Counted from the first letter of the stretch, positions 30,222-40,634 are shown. The stretch is DNA of 64,000 bases from CAJBLF01 sp041675025 (GCA_041675025.1 JBAYUS010000005.1:1-64000); one strand, 5' to 3'. A program made the numbers and translations. Notes: a model not told the origin generated them from the letters alone.

Positions 30222-30902
30222 ATGCGTTTACTTACATATATACAGACACGTCACCAGATATCTAGAAGAAGTTTTGTTGTTTTAGTAAACAAAGAATGTG
30301 TTTTTATAAATGGAAAAAAAATTACTGCATATACACAAGAAGTAGTGACAGGAGACAAATTAAAGATAAAAGCTCAAAATTTTGTTATTGAAGAAGTTAT
30401 TCAAGAGACACAAAAATCTTCAACTCTAATACTACTCAATAAGCCACTTGGTTATGTAGCTTCTAAGTCTGATCCTCACAACAAAACTATTTATGAAATA
30501 CTTCCTCCAGAATATACAAATTATTACTATATCTGAAGGTTAGACAAAAATTCTCATGGATTACTTCTTCTGACTGACGATCCTGCGTTGGTGAATGAAT
30601 TCGAACATCCAACACACAACATAGAAAAAGAATATGTAGTAGAACTTGATATGGAATTAGATGCAAAAGATTTTCAAAGGGTACTTTCAGGAGTAAAAGA
30701 TGAAGAAGACTTTCTCAGAGCGCTCAAAATTACCAAAAAAAAAAAAAAATATCATTATAATATTATACTCAATGAGTGAAAAAAAAGACATATCCGTAGG
30801 ATGTTTAAAGCTATTGGATATCGTGTAATGGATCTTGAAAGAATTCGTGAAGGAAAATATACTCTATGAGATTTGAAAGTAGGCGAGTGGAAGATAATAT
30901 AG
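30222..30902 (+). CDS. RsuA/RluB-family pseudouridine synthase
   Basis: The 226-aa protein has an N-terminal S4-like domain (MRLLTYIQTRHQISRRSF...VFINGKKI) and the catalytic core TLILLNKPLGYVASKSD and GRLDKNSHGLLLLTDD with the catalytic Asp. Its C-terminus KKRHIRRMFKAIGYRVMDLERIREG is the RsuA/RluB motif. It isomerises uridine in rRNA. The glycine before RLDK is TGA. A second family member is at 41934-42623, so this genome may carry one for 16S and one for 23S rRNA. Confidence 0.9.
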
Positions 30903-30926
30903 TTTCCATAAATCTTAATTTAAAAA

Positions 30927-30953
30927 AAAGAACCGGATAAACCGGTTCTTTTG
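30927..30953. terminator. Bidirectional intrinsic terminator
   Basis: AAAAGAACCGG-ataaa-CCGGTTCTTTT between convergent genes. Confidence 0.85.
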
Positions 30954-30955
30954 TT

Positions 30956-31777
30956 TTAACGAGTTTTTTGTGGTAGTCCCGTTGGACGTGTTTTAGTAAA
31001 GATAATGGGTTGAACATATGTTTCTATGTTCAAAAGTGTGCCAATGTTTTGTTTAACGATGATAGAAGTTTTTCCTGGATCGACCTCAATAATCAAAACA
31101 TCAGATCGTTTGGCGGAAAATTTACACAAATGTTTAGGAAAATTTTTGGTTTTTTTAGCATCTGTTTTTGTATAAGAAACATTGTGTTTGGTTAGATAGT
31201 CCATAGCATAATCAACACTATTCCTAAAAAGAAATCGGTGTAATGGATCTGCAGAATTTTCTGTGAAAATATTTATTCTAGAACCAAATGCTCTAGACAG
31301 AATAAGTGCAGTATCCAATTTTTGTAATTTTCGTTCATTGTCTACCGCGATTGTAATATTTTTATACGGAACAAAAGAACTGTTTTTGGGCAATAAAATT
31401 GTAGGAATAATAGTTTTATTGGTGATAGACCAGATGGTCTTTCCTAAAGAAAATGCGGACTTATTATCCATTCCCATGATAATAAAGGCAGCATGTTTTT
31501 GTGTAGCAATGTCGTGAATAGATGCATAAATGCTAAACAGATTGATCTTCTTTTTAGTTATAAAAACTTGAAGACCAGGTATTTTTTTTGCAGCATCAAT
31601 GGCTTTGCGAAATGTGAATATCGGAACTTTACCATCTTGTTTGGCATAGAGAACTAAATCTAGTCCAAATGCTTTTGCAAATTCTGCAGCATACTTTGCT
31701 ACGTTTGTTTGATCTTTTTCATTGTTTGCTAGATCAATTACAGCAAATATCGTTTTGTTTGTTTTCTGTTTTGTCAT
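30956..31777 (-). CDS. Universal stress protein, two tandem USP domains (TGA-free class)
   Basis: The 273-aa protein has domain 1 with TIFAVIDLANNEKD...AKYAAEFAKAFGLDLVLY and AFIIMGMDNKSAFSLG, and domain 2 with YKNITIAVDNERKLQKLDTAL...SRINIF and SDVLIIEVDPGKTS. This is the tandem USP layout common in Bacteroidota. It probably binds nucleotide and acts in stress survival. There are no TGA codons. The promoter on the minus strand is TTGACT, 16 bp, TATAAT, and the leader is CCTAAAACAAATAT. Confidence 0.8.
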   Translation of the reverse strand: MTKQKTNKTIFAVIDLANNEKDQTNVAKYAAEFAKAFGLDLVLYAKQDGKVPIFTFRKAIDAAKKIPGLQVFITKKKINLFSIYASIHDIATQKHAAFIIMGMDNKSAFSLGKTIWSITNKTIIPTILLPKNSSFVPYKNITIAVDNERKLQKLDTALILSRAFGSRINIFTENSADPLHRFLFRNSVDYAMDYLTKHNVSYTKTDAKKTKNFPKHLCKFSAKRSDVLIIEVDPGKTSIIVKQNIGTLLNIETYVQPIIFTKTRPTGLPQKTR

Positions 31778-31839
31778 ATATTTGTTTTAGGTTTGAGAAA
31801 GATTATAGATATTTATAATTAAAAGTCAATAGATACAAA

Positions 31840-31862
31840 AAGCTCCCTAAAATAGGGAGCTT
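31840..31862 (-). terminator. Intrinsic terminator of the 80-aa gene
   Basis: AAGCTCCCTA-aaa-TAGGGAGCTT, then T-rich on the minus strand. Confidence 0.75.
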
Positions 31863-31866
31863 AGCT

Positions 31867-32109
31867 TTATGACTGTAAATTTTTGAAGTCTTCGTATAGG
31901 TTTTGTAGTATGTCCGGTTTATTGTTTCCTTTAGCATTATTAGCTAGAGTGGTAACTCTATTAAAAAGATTTTTATAGCTTGGATCATATTGTTTTAACT
32001 GTCTAAACTGGTTCTTCAGTTGGAGTACATTTGTTTTTTCTATGTACTTTTGTTTCATAATTTTATCGAAGTACGAAACTGTGTTTTCTAAAAAAGAGTT
32101 ATTTCCCAT
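31867..32109 (-). CDS. Small helical protein, 80 aa (TGA-free class)
   Basis: The 80-aa hydrophilic and helical protein (VSYFDKIMKQKYIEKTNVLQLKNQF split over two helices) has no known motif. The upstream promoter is TTGACT with a 16-bp spacer and TATTAC, and the leader is ACAATAAAAAAATAAAAAAAT. No TGA. It is a stand-alone unit with its own terminator. Confidence 0.55.
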   Translation of the reverse strand: MGNNSFLENTVSYFDKIMKQKYIEKTNVLQLKNQFRQLKQYDPSYKNLFNRVTTLANNAKGNNKPDILQNLYEDFKNLQS

Positions 32110-32257
32110 ATTTTTTTATTTTTTTATTGTAATATATAAAAGAAACAAAAAGTCAAGTAAACTTCATTGAAACACACACTAAAACTTTGAAAAATAATCA
32201 ATTGGGGATATACTTATACTATGGCAGAAGTATTTACTTTGGAACGCTCAAAATTAT

Positions 32258-33841
32258 ATGCCAACGACATTAAGTAAAAATATTTTAGAAATAGATGACT
32301 TACAGGGGATAAGTCCAAATTTTGAACAAATAAAAATTCTTCCTCAAGAAACGGCTCAAAGTATTGAGGCGCTGATTTTTGGAAAAGATAAAAATACACT
32401 CAAAATTCTTACAACAAATAATATTCCCGAAAAACTTACTGCATTGCTCAAAAGTTTAGAAGATAAATGATATAAATACGAAGTATTTTATACATCTCCA
32501 TCAGGATTTACTTATGCACTCAGCTGGTATGACGACATGGAAGGTATTGCCGCACAAAAAAGAAAAGCAACAGCCGAGCAAAAACAAGCCGCAGGTAAAT
32601 GAGCGATTGCTATGATCCATAAAATTTTTGATACGAGAGAAACTATGGAACCAGGTGATTTTATTTTGGAACTCATTAGATTAGCTTTCCAGACTTGAGC
32701 ATCAGATCTTCACTTTCAACCACAAGAAGATGGATTGATTGTAAGAATAAGAATAGATGGAGTACTTCAAGAATTGCTTCAATTTACTCATGAAGACTTC
32801 AAAAAATATTTACAGAAAATGAAATTTATTTCTGGAACTAAAATGAATATTGATTATCTCCCACAGGATGGAAGGTTTTCATTCAAGGCAACGGATGTAG
32901 ATGGAACACAAAGAAAGGTTGATGTCAGAATAAATTTTATGCCAGGAGTAGAATCAGAAAGTACAGTACTGAGATTCTTAGATCCGACGAAAGGTATCAG
33001 TACCTTTGAAAAAATATGATTTACGGAGAGAACCTATACGATTCTCAAAAGAAATCTGGAAAAAAATATTTGAATTACTATTTTCACGGGACCAACAGGG
33101 TCATGAAAGACGACAACACTCTATACAATTTTGAGTTATCTCAATGATGGAAAAAGAAAAATTATAACTCTAGAAGATCCTATTGAATATGAGGTGAAAT
33201 GAATTCAACAATCACAGATAAATTATTCAAAATGATATACCTATGAAATCGGACTTAAGGCTATTCTGAGACATGATCCGGATATTATTCTTATCTGAGA
33301 AACGAGATCACAAGAAACAGCTGAAAATGCTATCAATGCTGCGTTGACAGGTCACTTAGTGTTTACGACATTACATACAAATTCAGCTATCGAATCTATT
33401 CCAAGGCTTTTGAGTATGGAAATCAAACCGTACATGTTGGCGCCGGCTTTGAATCTGATTGTGGCACAGAGATTGGTCAGAAAAGTCTGTTCTAAATGTG
33501 GAACAAAGAGAGATGCTAATTATGGCGAGCAAGCAGAGATAAAAGATGTACTCAAAAAAATATCTGATCTGGATCCAAAATTTGCTGTACCATTCGACGG
33601 AAAGATTCCGGAGGTTGTATGATGTGAAGAATGTAACTGAAGTGGTTACAAATGAAGAATAGCTGTTATCGAGACATTTGAAATAGATGATGATATTAGA
33701 AGAATGATAGTAGATGGAAAAATATGAGTTGATCTTTATGCAAAAGCCAGAGAAAATGGCTTTCTAACTCTTAGAGAAGATGGTATTATAAAAATGCTTC
33801 AAGGGAACACGACATTGGATGAAATAAGAAGGGTTTTATAA
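32258..33841 (+). CDS. pilB: PilB/GspE-type secretion ATPase
   Basis: The 527-aa protein has an N-terminal domain, then ASDLHFQPQEDGLIVRIRIDGVLQ (the GspE N2 domain), Walker A FTGPTGSGKTTT (the Gly of GK is TGA), Asp box LEDPIEY, Walker B DPDIILIGETR, His box GHLVFTTLHTN and a zinc tetracysteine CSKCGTKRD...GCEECNGSGYKGR. It powers type IV pilus assembly or DNA uptake. A start at 32258 is chosen because upstream in-frame codons give no good start; a short frame at 32221 overlaps out of phase. No other pil gene is adjacent. Confidence 0.93.
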
Positions 33842-33859
33842 CTTATATATGTATATCAC

Positions 33860-34312
33860 ATGAAGATCATTGCACCAGCTGAAAAGTCATTAGATAATAA
33901 TACACCTCCTCTTACTAGTATACAAGAGATTATTGCTCAAAACAATAAACATCTTGTAGAATCTATGTATATATCTTTTGCTCCAAAATCAAAAGATATA
34001 GGTCGTTGTTATCGAACTGATTTCACCTTGGAAATAAAAAAAGATGCACAAAAATTAGTAGATCAAGGAAAGGCAATATTTTATCATAAAGATAAAGAAA
34101 AGAGTGATTTTTTTGTATACAACGAAAGAACAGGGGAGTTAGTTCCTTTCAATAAAAACGATTATCGGATTCATGATCATTGATATATGACTTTTGATGG
34201 AACTGATTATATTTCTTATGATGATCATGGACAAGAGGTTTCAAAATTCTCATATATAGATGATATAGAAGATAGTACGACAAATATTCCTGGAATACAA
34301 ACAGCCGCATAA
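33860..34312 (+). CDS. Uncharacterised acidic soluble protein, 150 aa
   Basis: It begins MKIIAPAEKSLDNNTPPL and contains one TGA glycine (RIHDHGYMTF). It is hydrophilic without TM or signal. Repeated YDDHG, DGTDYISYDD and a final DDIEDSTTNIPG give an acidic C-terminus. No family is recognised. It lies 18 bp after pilB and could be co-transcribed. Confidence 0.6.
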
Positions 34313-34315
34313 TAA

Positions 34316-34342
34316 AAAACCTCTCGAAATGAGAGGTTTTTT
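34316..34342. terminator. Bidirectional intrinsic terminator
   Basis: AAAACCTCTC-gaaat-GAGAGGTTTT between convergent genes. Confidence 0.85.
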
Positions 34343-34343
34343 A

Positions 34344-34829
34344 TTATTCTGTATATGCAAAAGAAAGTGTATTATATTCTCCTGTGTCATAGACACAAAT
34401 TCATTCTTCATGTCGCAAGACAAATTCTTTTATCCCAGCATCCAGTGCCATTTTGCTACAGATAGTACAATACGGCTTACCAGCTTTTGTAGGATTTCCG
34501 TCCTTATCAAGACGGACGAAATAAAGTCTCGAACCAATGATTTGGTCAGGAGTATCTATTAATGTATTCATTATTGCTCTTTGTTCTGCATGGATACAAC
34601 AGGTCTTGTCTGTAACTTTTTTATGATAAGAATTTTTATCACAAGAACATCTTCTTTGGTCTTCCTGATGTCCCGGAGGGCTATTAAATCATGAACCAAT
34701 AATTTCACCATCCCAGACAATAACAGCACCACAGTGAGCACGATCACACGTGGATTGTAAAGCTATCTCTGCTGCTTTAGAGATATATTCAAGGGCTTGT
34801 TTTTTTTCATCGCCAGATAAATATCTCAT
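34344..34829 (-). CDS. dCMP/cytidine deaminase family protein
   Basis: The 161-aa protein has zinc-binding motifs HCGAVIV, CIHAEQRAI (HAE) and GKPYCTICSKMAL (PCxxC-type, here PYCTIC). An extra Cys group CSCDKNSYH...KTCCIHAE lies before the HAE motif, as in ComEB/dCMP deaminases. It converts dCMP to dUMP or a related substrate, which would help a nucleotide-salvaging organism. It lies downstream of pheT (40 bp) in the same orientation. Confidence 0.88.
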
Positions 34830-34868
34830 ACTATATATAGAATAAAATAAATTTTTATTGTATCTCGA

Positions 34869-37454
34869 TTATCCTCTTAAATTTCCACCAGCACTTTCTG
34901 CTGCAGCGATAGTTTTTTTCATTACATCATTAATTTGTTCAGTTGTCATATTACCATCTCAGATTATTTTTATTTTTATAGAAACTGATTTTTTATTTTC
35001 ACCAAGATTGTTACCTGCATAGATATCAAAAACCTCAACTTCCTGTACTTCAGTAACTTTCTTTACTGCAGTGATTACTGAGTCGAAACCCTTGTTTGCA
35101 TCAACTACGAAACACAAATCTCTCCAGATAATCTGATCTTGTAATGTTTCATAGGTATAGATATGTTTTTCTGTTTCCTGTGTATTTTCTATGATAGCAG
35201 TGATATTTAATGATAAATATACTACACCACTTGTTTCCCCGATTTTATGATTTTGTAATATCAATGGATGAAGAGATCCAACGAAACCCATAACGAGATC
35301 TCATATTTTTATTGTCGCTTGTTTCTTAGGGTGATAGTGTGCAAGTGCTGTTTTTTCAAAAAGTATTTTACCAAGCTTTAATTCTTTAGCGATTACTTTT
35401 ACGATTTCTTTTGCTTCCAAAATAGGATCTTTATTCCATTGATCTATATTTTTTTGATATAGCATCACTCCAAGATACGTTTCTTCATCCACAAAATCTG
35501 AAGCAAATTTACTTTCACCTTTGCCCTCGTTCCTCGTCCCTGTTTTGTTCCATATTTTTCCAATATCAAATATTCTACATATATCAAAAAATTTGCTATT
35601 TTTTGCAGTATGTCCGAGTAGTCCATAAATCATATCGTCTCTCATGTATGGGGATTCTGGGTTCACAGGATTTTGTAATATATATATCGTCTCTTTATCT
35701 TTACCAAATTCTTGCAAAGTTTTTTCGCTTATTCGTGGATAGGTTTCTGTCTGATCGCAACCAATAGTTCTCACAAGAATATCTTCGAGTTGTCTTTGTA
35801 TCGCTACATAGGGTGTATAGGGTGTGTAGACCATATCACTCAATAAAGGAATATTTTCTATCTGATCATATCCATAGATTCTTGCTATTTCTTCATAGAT
35901 ATCTTCTGGGATATTCAAATCGTCGGGACCTCTCCATAGAGGAGTGTTAAGTGTTAAGTGTTGAGTGCTAAATTCTCAAGTGAATCATAAACCAGTTAAG
36001 ATATCTTTCACTTTCTTGTCGAATCATTTATTTTTCTTGCCGAAGATGAATTGTTCCATGATTTTCGTGTCGACTTCAATATGCTTTGAGCTTTGAGCTT
36101 CAAGCTTCGAGCTAATGTAGTAGGAAAGTCATCCAATCTCGAAGTTTCCAAGGTCTTTCTTGTAGTAATTCAAATCGTCCAAGAAAAGAATCAGACAAAA
36201 TAATGTATATCGTGGATTGATATTTTTTTCAAATCTCAATTCTGCATCAGTTCTCAACCCCAATCTTGTTCACGTCTTTCTCACAGCAACCGGATCGAAG
36301 TTTGCGATTTCTACCAATATATTTTTTGTACTTTCTGTAATTCCACTATCCAAACCACCGACAACACCTGCGAGTGCAAGTACTTTTTTACTATCAGTAA
36401 TCACAACATCAGTCGCTTTCAATACATGTTCACTTTCAAAGAGATCTTTAAATTTCTCTCCGTCTTTGGCATTTCTTACGATGATATCTCCATCAACTTT
36501 TTCTGCATCGAAAAAATGAATAGGTTGTCCGCTGATATTCATAAATAAATTAGAAAAGTCTACCCAGTTACTGATTGGGTTATTTCAAAGATCCAATGTT
36601 TGGAGTCTTGCGAAAAATGATGCTGACTGTACATTCACATTTTTTAAATGTAATAACAAATATGCGTTCAAGCCTTCGCTTTTTCCGACAACTTTCCTTT
36701 CTGGTTTCGTGCTATTTTCTAGGATTTGTATAATATGTTCGGGTGTACATTGTTCGTGATACTCTTTAACTTTATTAAATGTAAGCGCTCATTTTACATC
36801 TCCGTAGATAGCATTCAATTCTGTAGCTACACCGAAATGCCCAGTCAAATCAGGTCTATTTGTCAACGATTTGTTATCTACTTCCATCACCCAGCCCTCT
36901 AACCATGGATATTTTTCTTTTAATGGCTTACCTAAATCTTCATCGCTTATATCGTCAAAATCGAAATCAGTTTCAGGTTGCAAGTTGCAAGTTACAGGTT
37001 CTTGTGACTTGCTCCCTGCTCCTTGTTCCTTATGGGCTAAGGCCCAGATCCAGTGTTTTTCCATATCTTCATTTATTCCTATTTCTTCTTTGCTGCAGAT
37101 CATTCCATTGGACTCCAAACCTCTCATCTTTCTCGGTTCGATAGTGATTCCTATTTTAGGAAAATATGTCCCTGGCAACGCGACCGGTACGTACAATCAT
37201 GCAGTGACATTGGATCCACCGCAGATGATTTGATAGTCTCACTTAGCCCCACAGTTTACTTGACAAACACTCAATTTGTCTGCGTCAGGATGTTTTTCGC
37301 AAGATTTTACATATCATATGACGATAGTTTCCGCGATAGTTCTATGATTTACTTCTTCGATTTCACAGATCTTCAATATAAGATTCTTCGCGATATTTTC
37401 TGGTGTATCGTTGATAGAGATGAATTTTTTCAAAAGTGGTGACGTATACTTCAT
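34869..37454 (-). CDS. pheT: Phenylalanyl-tRNA synthetase beta subunit
   Basis: The 861-aa protein has the EMAP-like tRNA-binding domain (CEKHPDADKLSVCQVNCG), B3/B4 (NPISNWVDFSNLFMNISGQPIHFFDAEK), B5 (PEDIYEEIARIYGYDQI), the catalytic-like domain (NPVNPESPYMRDDMIYGLL) and the C-terminal ferredoxin-like anticodon-binding domain (RDLCFVVDANKGFDSV). It partners PheS, which is not in the window. Three low-complexity dispersed repeats lie in frame inside it: near 36973-37032 (SKSQEPVTCNLQPET), 36081-36115 (SKLEAQSSKH) and 35940-35971 (STQHLTLNT). The length slightly exceeds the usual ~800. Confidence 0.93.
35940..35971. repeat. GTGTTAA heptamer repeat inside pheT
   Basis: GGAGTGTTAAGTGTTAAGTG is followed by TTGAGTGCTAA, in frame within pheT. 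An equivalent intergenic array (CACTTAACACTTAGCATTTA) lies at 23988-24020. Confidence 0.8.
36081..36115. repeat. GAGCTTT heptamer repeat inside pheT
   Basis: The array TTTGAGCTTTGAGCTTCAAG and CTTCGAGCTAA is in frame within pheT. Confidence 0.75.
36973..37032. repeat. GTTGCAA/GTTACAGG plus CTCCCTGCTCCTTG repeat inside pheT
   Basis: It shares both halves with the intergenic copy at 15488-15546. It is in frame and translated as part of a linker in pheT. Confidence 0.8.
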
Positions 37455-37630
37455 AGTTCAGCTAAACAAATAAATTAGGAACCTTTTGTTCACATATACA
37501 ACTATAAATAACAAAATCTTACAAGAAAAAAAGAGAAAAATTTACTTCTTGCATTTATAACTTCATTGTATAAAAAAAAGACTCAAAAAACAAAACACCA
37601 ATAGTAGTGTTTTAGTCGGTAATTAGGCTT

Positions 37631-39160
37631 ATGATCAACCCATTGAGTGGCCCCAAACGTGTAATGAATAAGGTAATCAAAACATATCTTGTTCTTAAAT
37701 CTCATCTTCACCAACCCTCATTCAAAAATCAGGAGAAGATAATTTTTAGTTTGATCAAAAAATGTAAAAATACTGTATTTGGAAGAAAATATGGATTCGA
37801 AAATATTCATACCATAGAAGATTTTCAAAATTCAGTTCCTATTTCTCATTATAAAGAATTTGAACCATGGATTATATATGCACTTAAGGGAGAAAAAAAT
37901 ATAACATATCCTGGAAAGGTTGATCGATTTGCGACTTCATCATGAACGACTTGAGGAAATTGAAAATATATTCCAATCACAAAAGATAATCTCAATGCAT
38001 CTCATATAAAAGGAGGATTAGAAATATTTGGTATGTATATCAAAAATAATCCGAGAACACAAGTTTTCCAAGGAAAATCAATGGTAATTGGATGATGATT
38101 TTCCAAAAATCCATATACAGGTGAAGATAATGTTGGATTTATTTCAGCGATATTACAAAAATCAGCGCCATGGGTAGGACAATATTTCCGCGAACCGAAG
38201 CCAGAAATATCTTACATGGAAAATCGAGATGAAAAAGTAAAACTTATTATCGAAACTACAATAGACAAAAATATAACCTTTATGAATGCACAACCTTCAT
38301 GGGGATCTAATTTTTTGTATAAAGTATTAGAAGCTACAGGAAAGAAAAATATTCTTGAAGTATGGCCAAATTTTGAAGTATTTTTTCGATGAGGAATGGC
38401 AATGGATCTTTACAAGCCACAATTTGAGGCATTGTTTCCGAGCAAAAAAGTAAAATACTATCAGGTATATAATGCCTCTGAGTGATGTTTTGCTTCACAA
38501 GACTCCAATCTTACTGATGATATGTTATTGTTTACTAAACATGGAGTATTTTATGAATTCATTCCGTTTGAAGAGTATGGAAGAGAACATCCAACTGTAC
38601 TGACATTGAAAGAAGTAGAAACAAATAAGGATTATGTAATTATGATTACTAATAATTCAGGACTCCGAAGATACATCCTTGGCGATACTGTTAAGTTTAC
38701 TACATTGAAACCATGGAGGATCAAAATATCTGGAAGAACAAAATATTATATTGATGTGGTAGGGGAATGTGTAACATCTGATTATACAGACAAGGCACTG
38801 CTTGAAGCATGTAAAAAAACCGACACTATAGCGACTGACTATATGCTTGCACCGATTACCTATTCAGGAGGAAATATTAGAGGAGCATATGAACGAATAA
38901 TAGAATTTACTAAAGCACCAAAAAACGAAGACGAATTTGCCAAAGTGTTAGACAAAGAATTATGTAATATTAATTCTTATTATTTTGATGAAAGATATGA
39001 TACTAAGGTGTTAGGAGACCCAAAAATCAATTATGTAAGACAAGGCACATTCTATGAGTGGATGAAGGGTAAAAATAAGCTTGGTGGACAACACAAAATT
39101 CCAAAAGTTTCTAACGAAAGGAATAGTATAGATGAAGTATTAAAAATTATCGCATCATAA
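37631..39160 (+). CDS. GH3-superfamily acyl-acid-amido synthetase-like protein
   Basis: The 509-aa protein has ATP/AMP-binding motifs in ATSSGTTGGNGKYIPIT, YNASEGGFASQD (GH3 motif II) and YILGDTVKFT plus KISGRTKYYIDVVGE (motif III). These define the GH3/adenylate-forming superfamily, best known as plant auxin-conjugating enzymes but widespread in Bacteroidota. It would adenylate a carboxylate and couple it to an amine or thiol; the substrate is unknown. Glycines in the motifs (SGTTGGNG, EGGF) include TGA codons, so the gene has adapted to code 25. A GIY-YIG repeat element follows directly. Confidence 0.88.
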
Positions 39161-39162
39161 AA

Positions 39163-39545
39163 TAAGTCATTGCGAGGAGCATAGCGACGAAGCAATCTTA
39201 AATATTTTCTAAATATTATAATGAGTAAAATTTGATATGTTTATATTCTAACGAGTAAAAAGGACGGTGTCCTATATGTTTGAGTTACCAATAATTTAAT
39301 CAGAAGAATGTATGAACATAAATTATGAACGTGAGATTGATTTACTAAAAAATATTTTGTAAAAAGTTTAGTATATTATGAAGGATGCCCAAGTATGGAA
39401 TTAGCAATAAAAAGAGAGAAACAAATAAAATGAGGAAGTAGAAAAAAGAAATTAGAATTAATACAATCAATTAATCCAGATCGAAATGATTTATATGAAA
39501 ATATTCGTGAATAAAATCAAGATTGCTTCGCTGTGCTCGCAATGA
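39163..39545. mobile_element. Inverted-repeat element carrying a GIY-YIG nuclease gene
   Basis: Left end: GTCATTGCGAGGAGC..., then GACGAAGCAATCTT (39165-39200). Right end: CAAGATTGCTTCGCTGTGC, then TCGCAATGAC (39518-39545), its near-perfect inverted complement. The GIY-YIG gene fills the interior. The CATTGCGAG...GAAGCAATC palindrome is a known dispersed repeat type in many bacteria. It lies between the stop of the GH3 gene and the promoter of the C39-like gene. Confidence 0.75.
39221..39514 (+). CDS. GIY-YIG family endonuclease (UPF0213/YhbQ-like)
   Basis: The 97-aa protein begins MSKIGYVYILTSKKDGVLYVGVTNNLIRRMYEHK. It shows the GIY-like VYI, the YIG-like YVGVTNNLIRR with the conserved Arg, and EHK; LVYYEGCPSMELAIKREKQIKGGSRKKK holds the conserved Glu and the RE.qiK.w.R..K tail typical of small stand-alone GIY-YIG proteins. 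Glycines include several TGA. Its placement between matching inverted repeats suggests it moves with or maintains them. Confidence 0.88.
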
Positions 39546-39554
39546 CACTGAAGC

Positions 39555-39582
39555 TTGACTTTTATTCTGTAAAAGATATAGT
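39555..39582 (+). promoter_or_regulatory. Promoter of the C39-like peptidase gene
   Basis: TTGACT, 16-bp spacer, TATAGT, ending just after the right inverted repeat. Confidence 0.7.
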
Positions 39583-39610
39583 ATTTTCTAAACAAAAAAA
39601 ACAAAAAAAT

Positions 39611-40519
39611 ATGAAGACAAAAAATTTGTACATTTTAGGAAAGGGATTAGTGATCTTGTTTCTGTTGATTATCTTTGTGATTCCATCTATTTTATGGCAT
39701 CTAGGTTTCCTTTATTCAGCTATAGGTATTGTAACAGTTCTAGTGTGTATTTGTGTTTTCTTGTATATGTTTAATAACCCAGAAAATTATATGAATAAAT
39801 TTCTTGGTTATGATGAAAAAGATGTAAGAATCCACAAACTAGTAACTAAAAAATATGTATACCATCGATCAGTAACTCCATTCTCATGTGGACATGCAAA
39901 TATCCAAATGGTATTGGAAAAGTATGGTATCGTAATGAGTCAAAATCAGATTCTAAAGATAGCTGGAGATGAAAAACGAGGAATGATGTCCTGGGAAGTG
40001 GAATCTACATTAAATGATATTCTCCTAAAAAGAGGATTGCAAATAAGAGCAAGAGTGAATTATTATACTACTCATGTTGAATTATTTGATGCAATACAAA
40101 AAGGTGATTCCGTGATTGTTTTGTTTATGAATAATTTTAATGAGAAGGGATATTCTTCACATGCTCATTATCCACATTTCGCCTTACTCAATAACATTAA
40201 TATGAGTAGCGAAAAAAGAAAAGATAGAGTAATTCTTACAAGCCCAACTTTTACAGTCGATGGAAATAAAAATTATATTTCTGGAAGAAATATAGGAGAA
40301 ATTATTATTCCGTTTACTGAATTTCAAAAACGATTTTATGCCAACTCAGAATTCCTCAATATTGTGGAATACTATCCTACACAAAATGGAAATATTTTGT
40401 ATAGGACTTGGAATAAGTTTTTGAATGTTCTATTTATTTTTGGCCTATATATAGGTTATTGTACACGTATTGTTAAACCTGGCTTAGCGATTTTTGTAGA
40501 GCCAATAGGTAAAAGGTAA
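39611..40519 (+). CDS. Membrane protein with C39-like cysteine peptidase domain (TGA-free class)
   Basis: The 302-aa protein starts at ATG 39611 after an A-rich leader; an in-frame upstream ATG would run through the promoter. Two N-terminal TM helices (about 9-30 and 34-53) precede the peptidase: SVTPFSCGHANIQMVLEKYG carries the catalytic Cys, HYPHFALLNN the His, and ILTSPTF the position where Asp is usual (here Ser, so activity is uncertain). A C-terminal hydrophobic segment (FLNVLFIFGLYIGYC) may be a third TM. It might process leader peptides or act on the cell surface. No TGA codons. Confidence 0.65.
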   Translation: MKTKNLYILGKGLVILFLLIIFVIPSILWHLGFLYSAIGIVTVLVCICVFLYMFNNPENYMNKFLGYDEKDVRIHKLVTKKYVYHRSVTPFSCGHANIQMVLEKYGIVMSQNQILKIAGDEKRGMMSWEVESTLNDILLKRGLQIRARVNYYTTHVELFDAIQKGDSVIVLFMNNFNEKGYSSHAHYPHFALLNNINMSSEKRKDRVILTSPTFTVDGNKNYISGRNIGEIIIPFTEFQKRFYANSEFLNIVEYYPTQNGNILYRTWNKFLNVLFIFGLYIGYCTRIVKPGLAIFVEPIGKR

Positions 40520-40521
40520 TT

Positions 40522-40552
40522 AAAATGTCCCGAGTTTTTCGGGACATTTTTT
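40522..40552 (+). terminator. Intrinsic terminator of the C39-like gene
   Basis: AAATGTCCCGA/TCGGGACATTT followed by T7. Confidence 0.85.
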
Positions 40553-40634
40553 TATAAAAAAATGATCTCTGCTTGATAGCTCCAGTCAAATATTTATACA
40601 CGGAATTGTTATTTATACTATAAATATAAGAACT

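Noticed and set aside
32221..32277. 18-codon frame (MAEVFTLERSKL...) overlapping the pilB start
   Set aside because: Out of phase with pilB and ends after the pilB ATG; a leader peptide is possible but unsupported.
39533..39610. Upstream in-frame ATG for the C39-like gene
   Set aside because: It would translate the right inverted repeat and the promoter; ATG 39611 follows the A-rich leader typical of this gene class.
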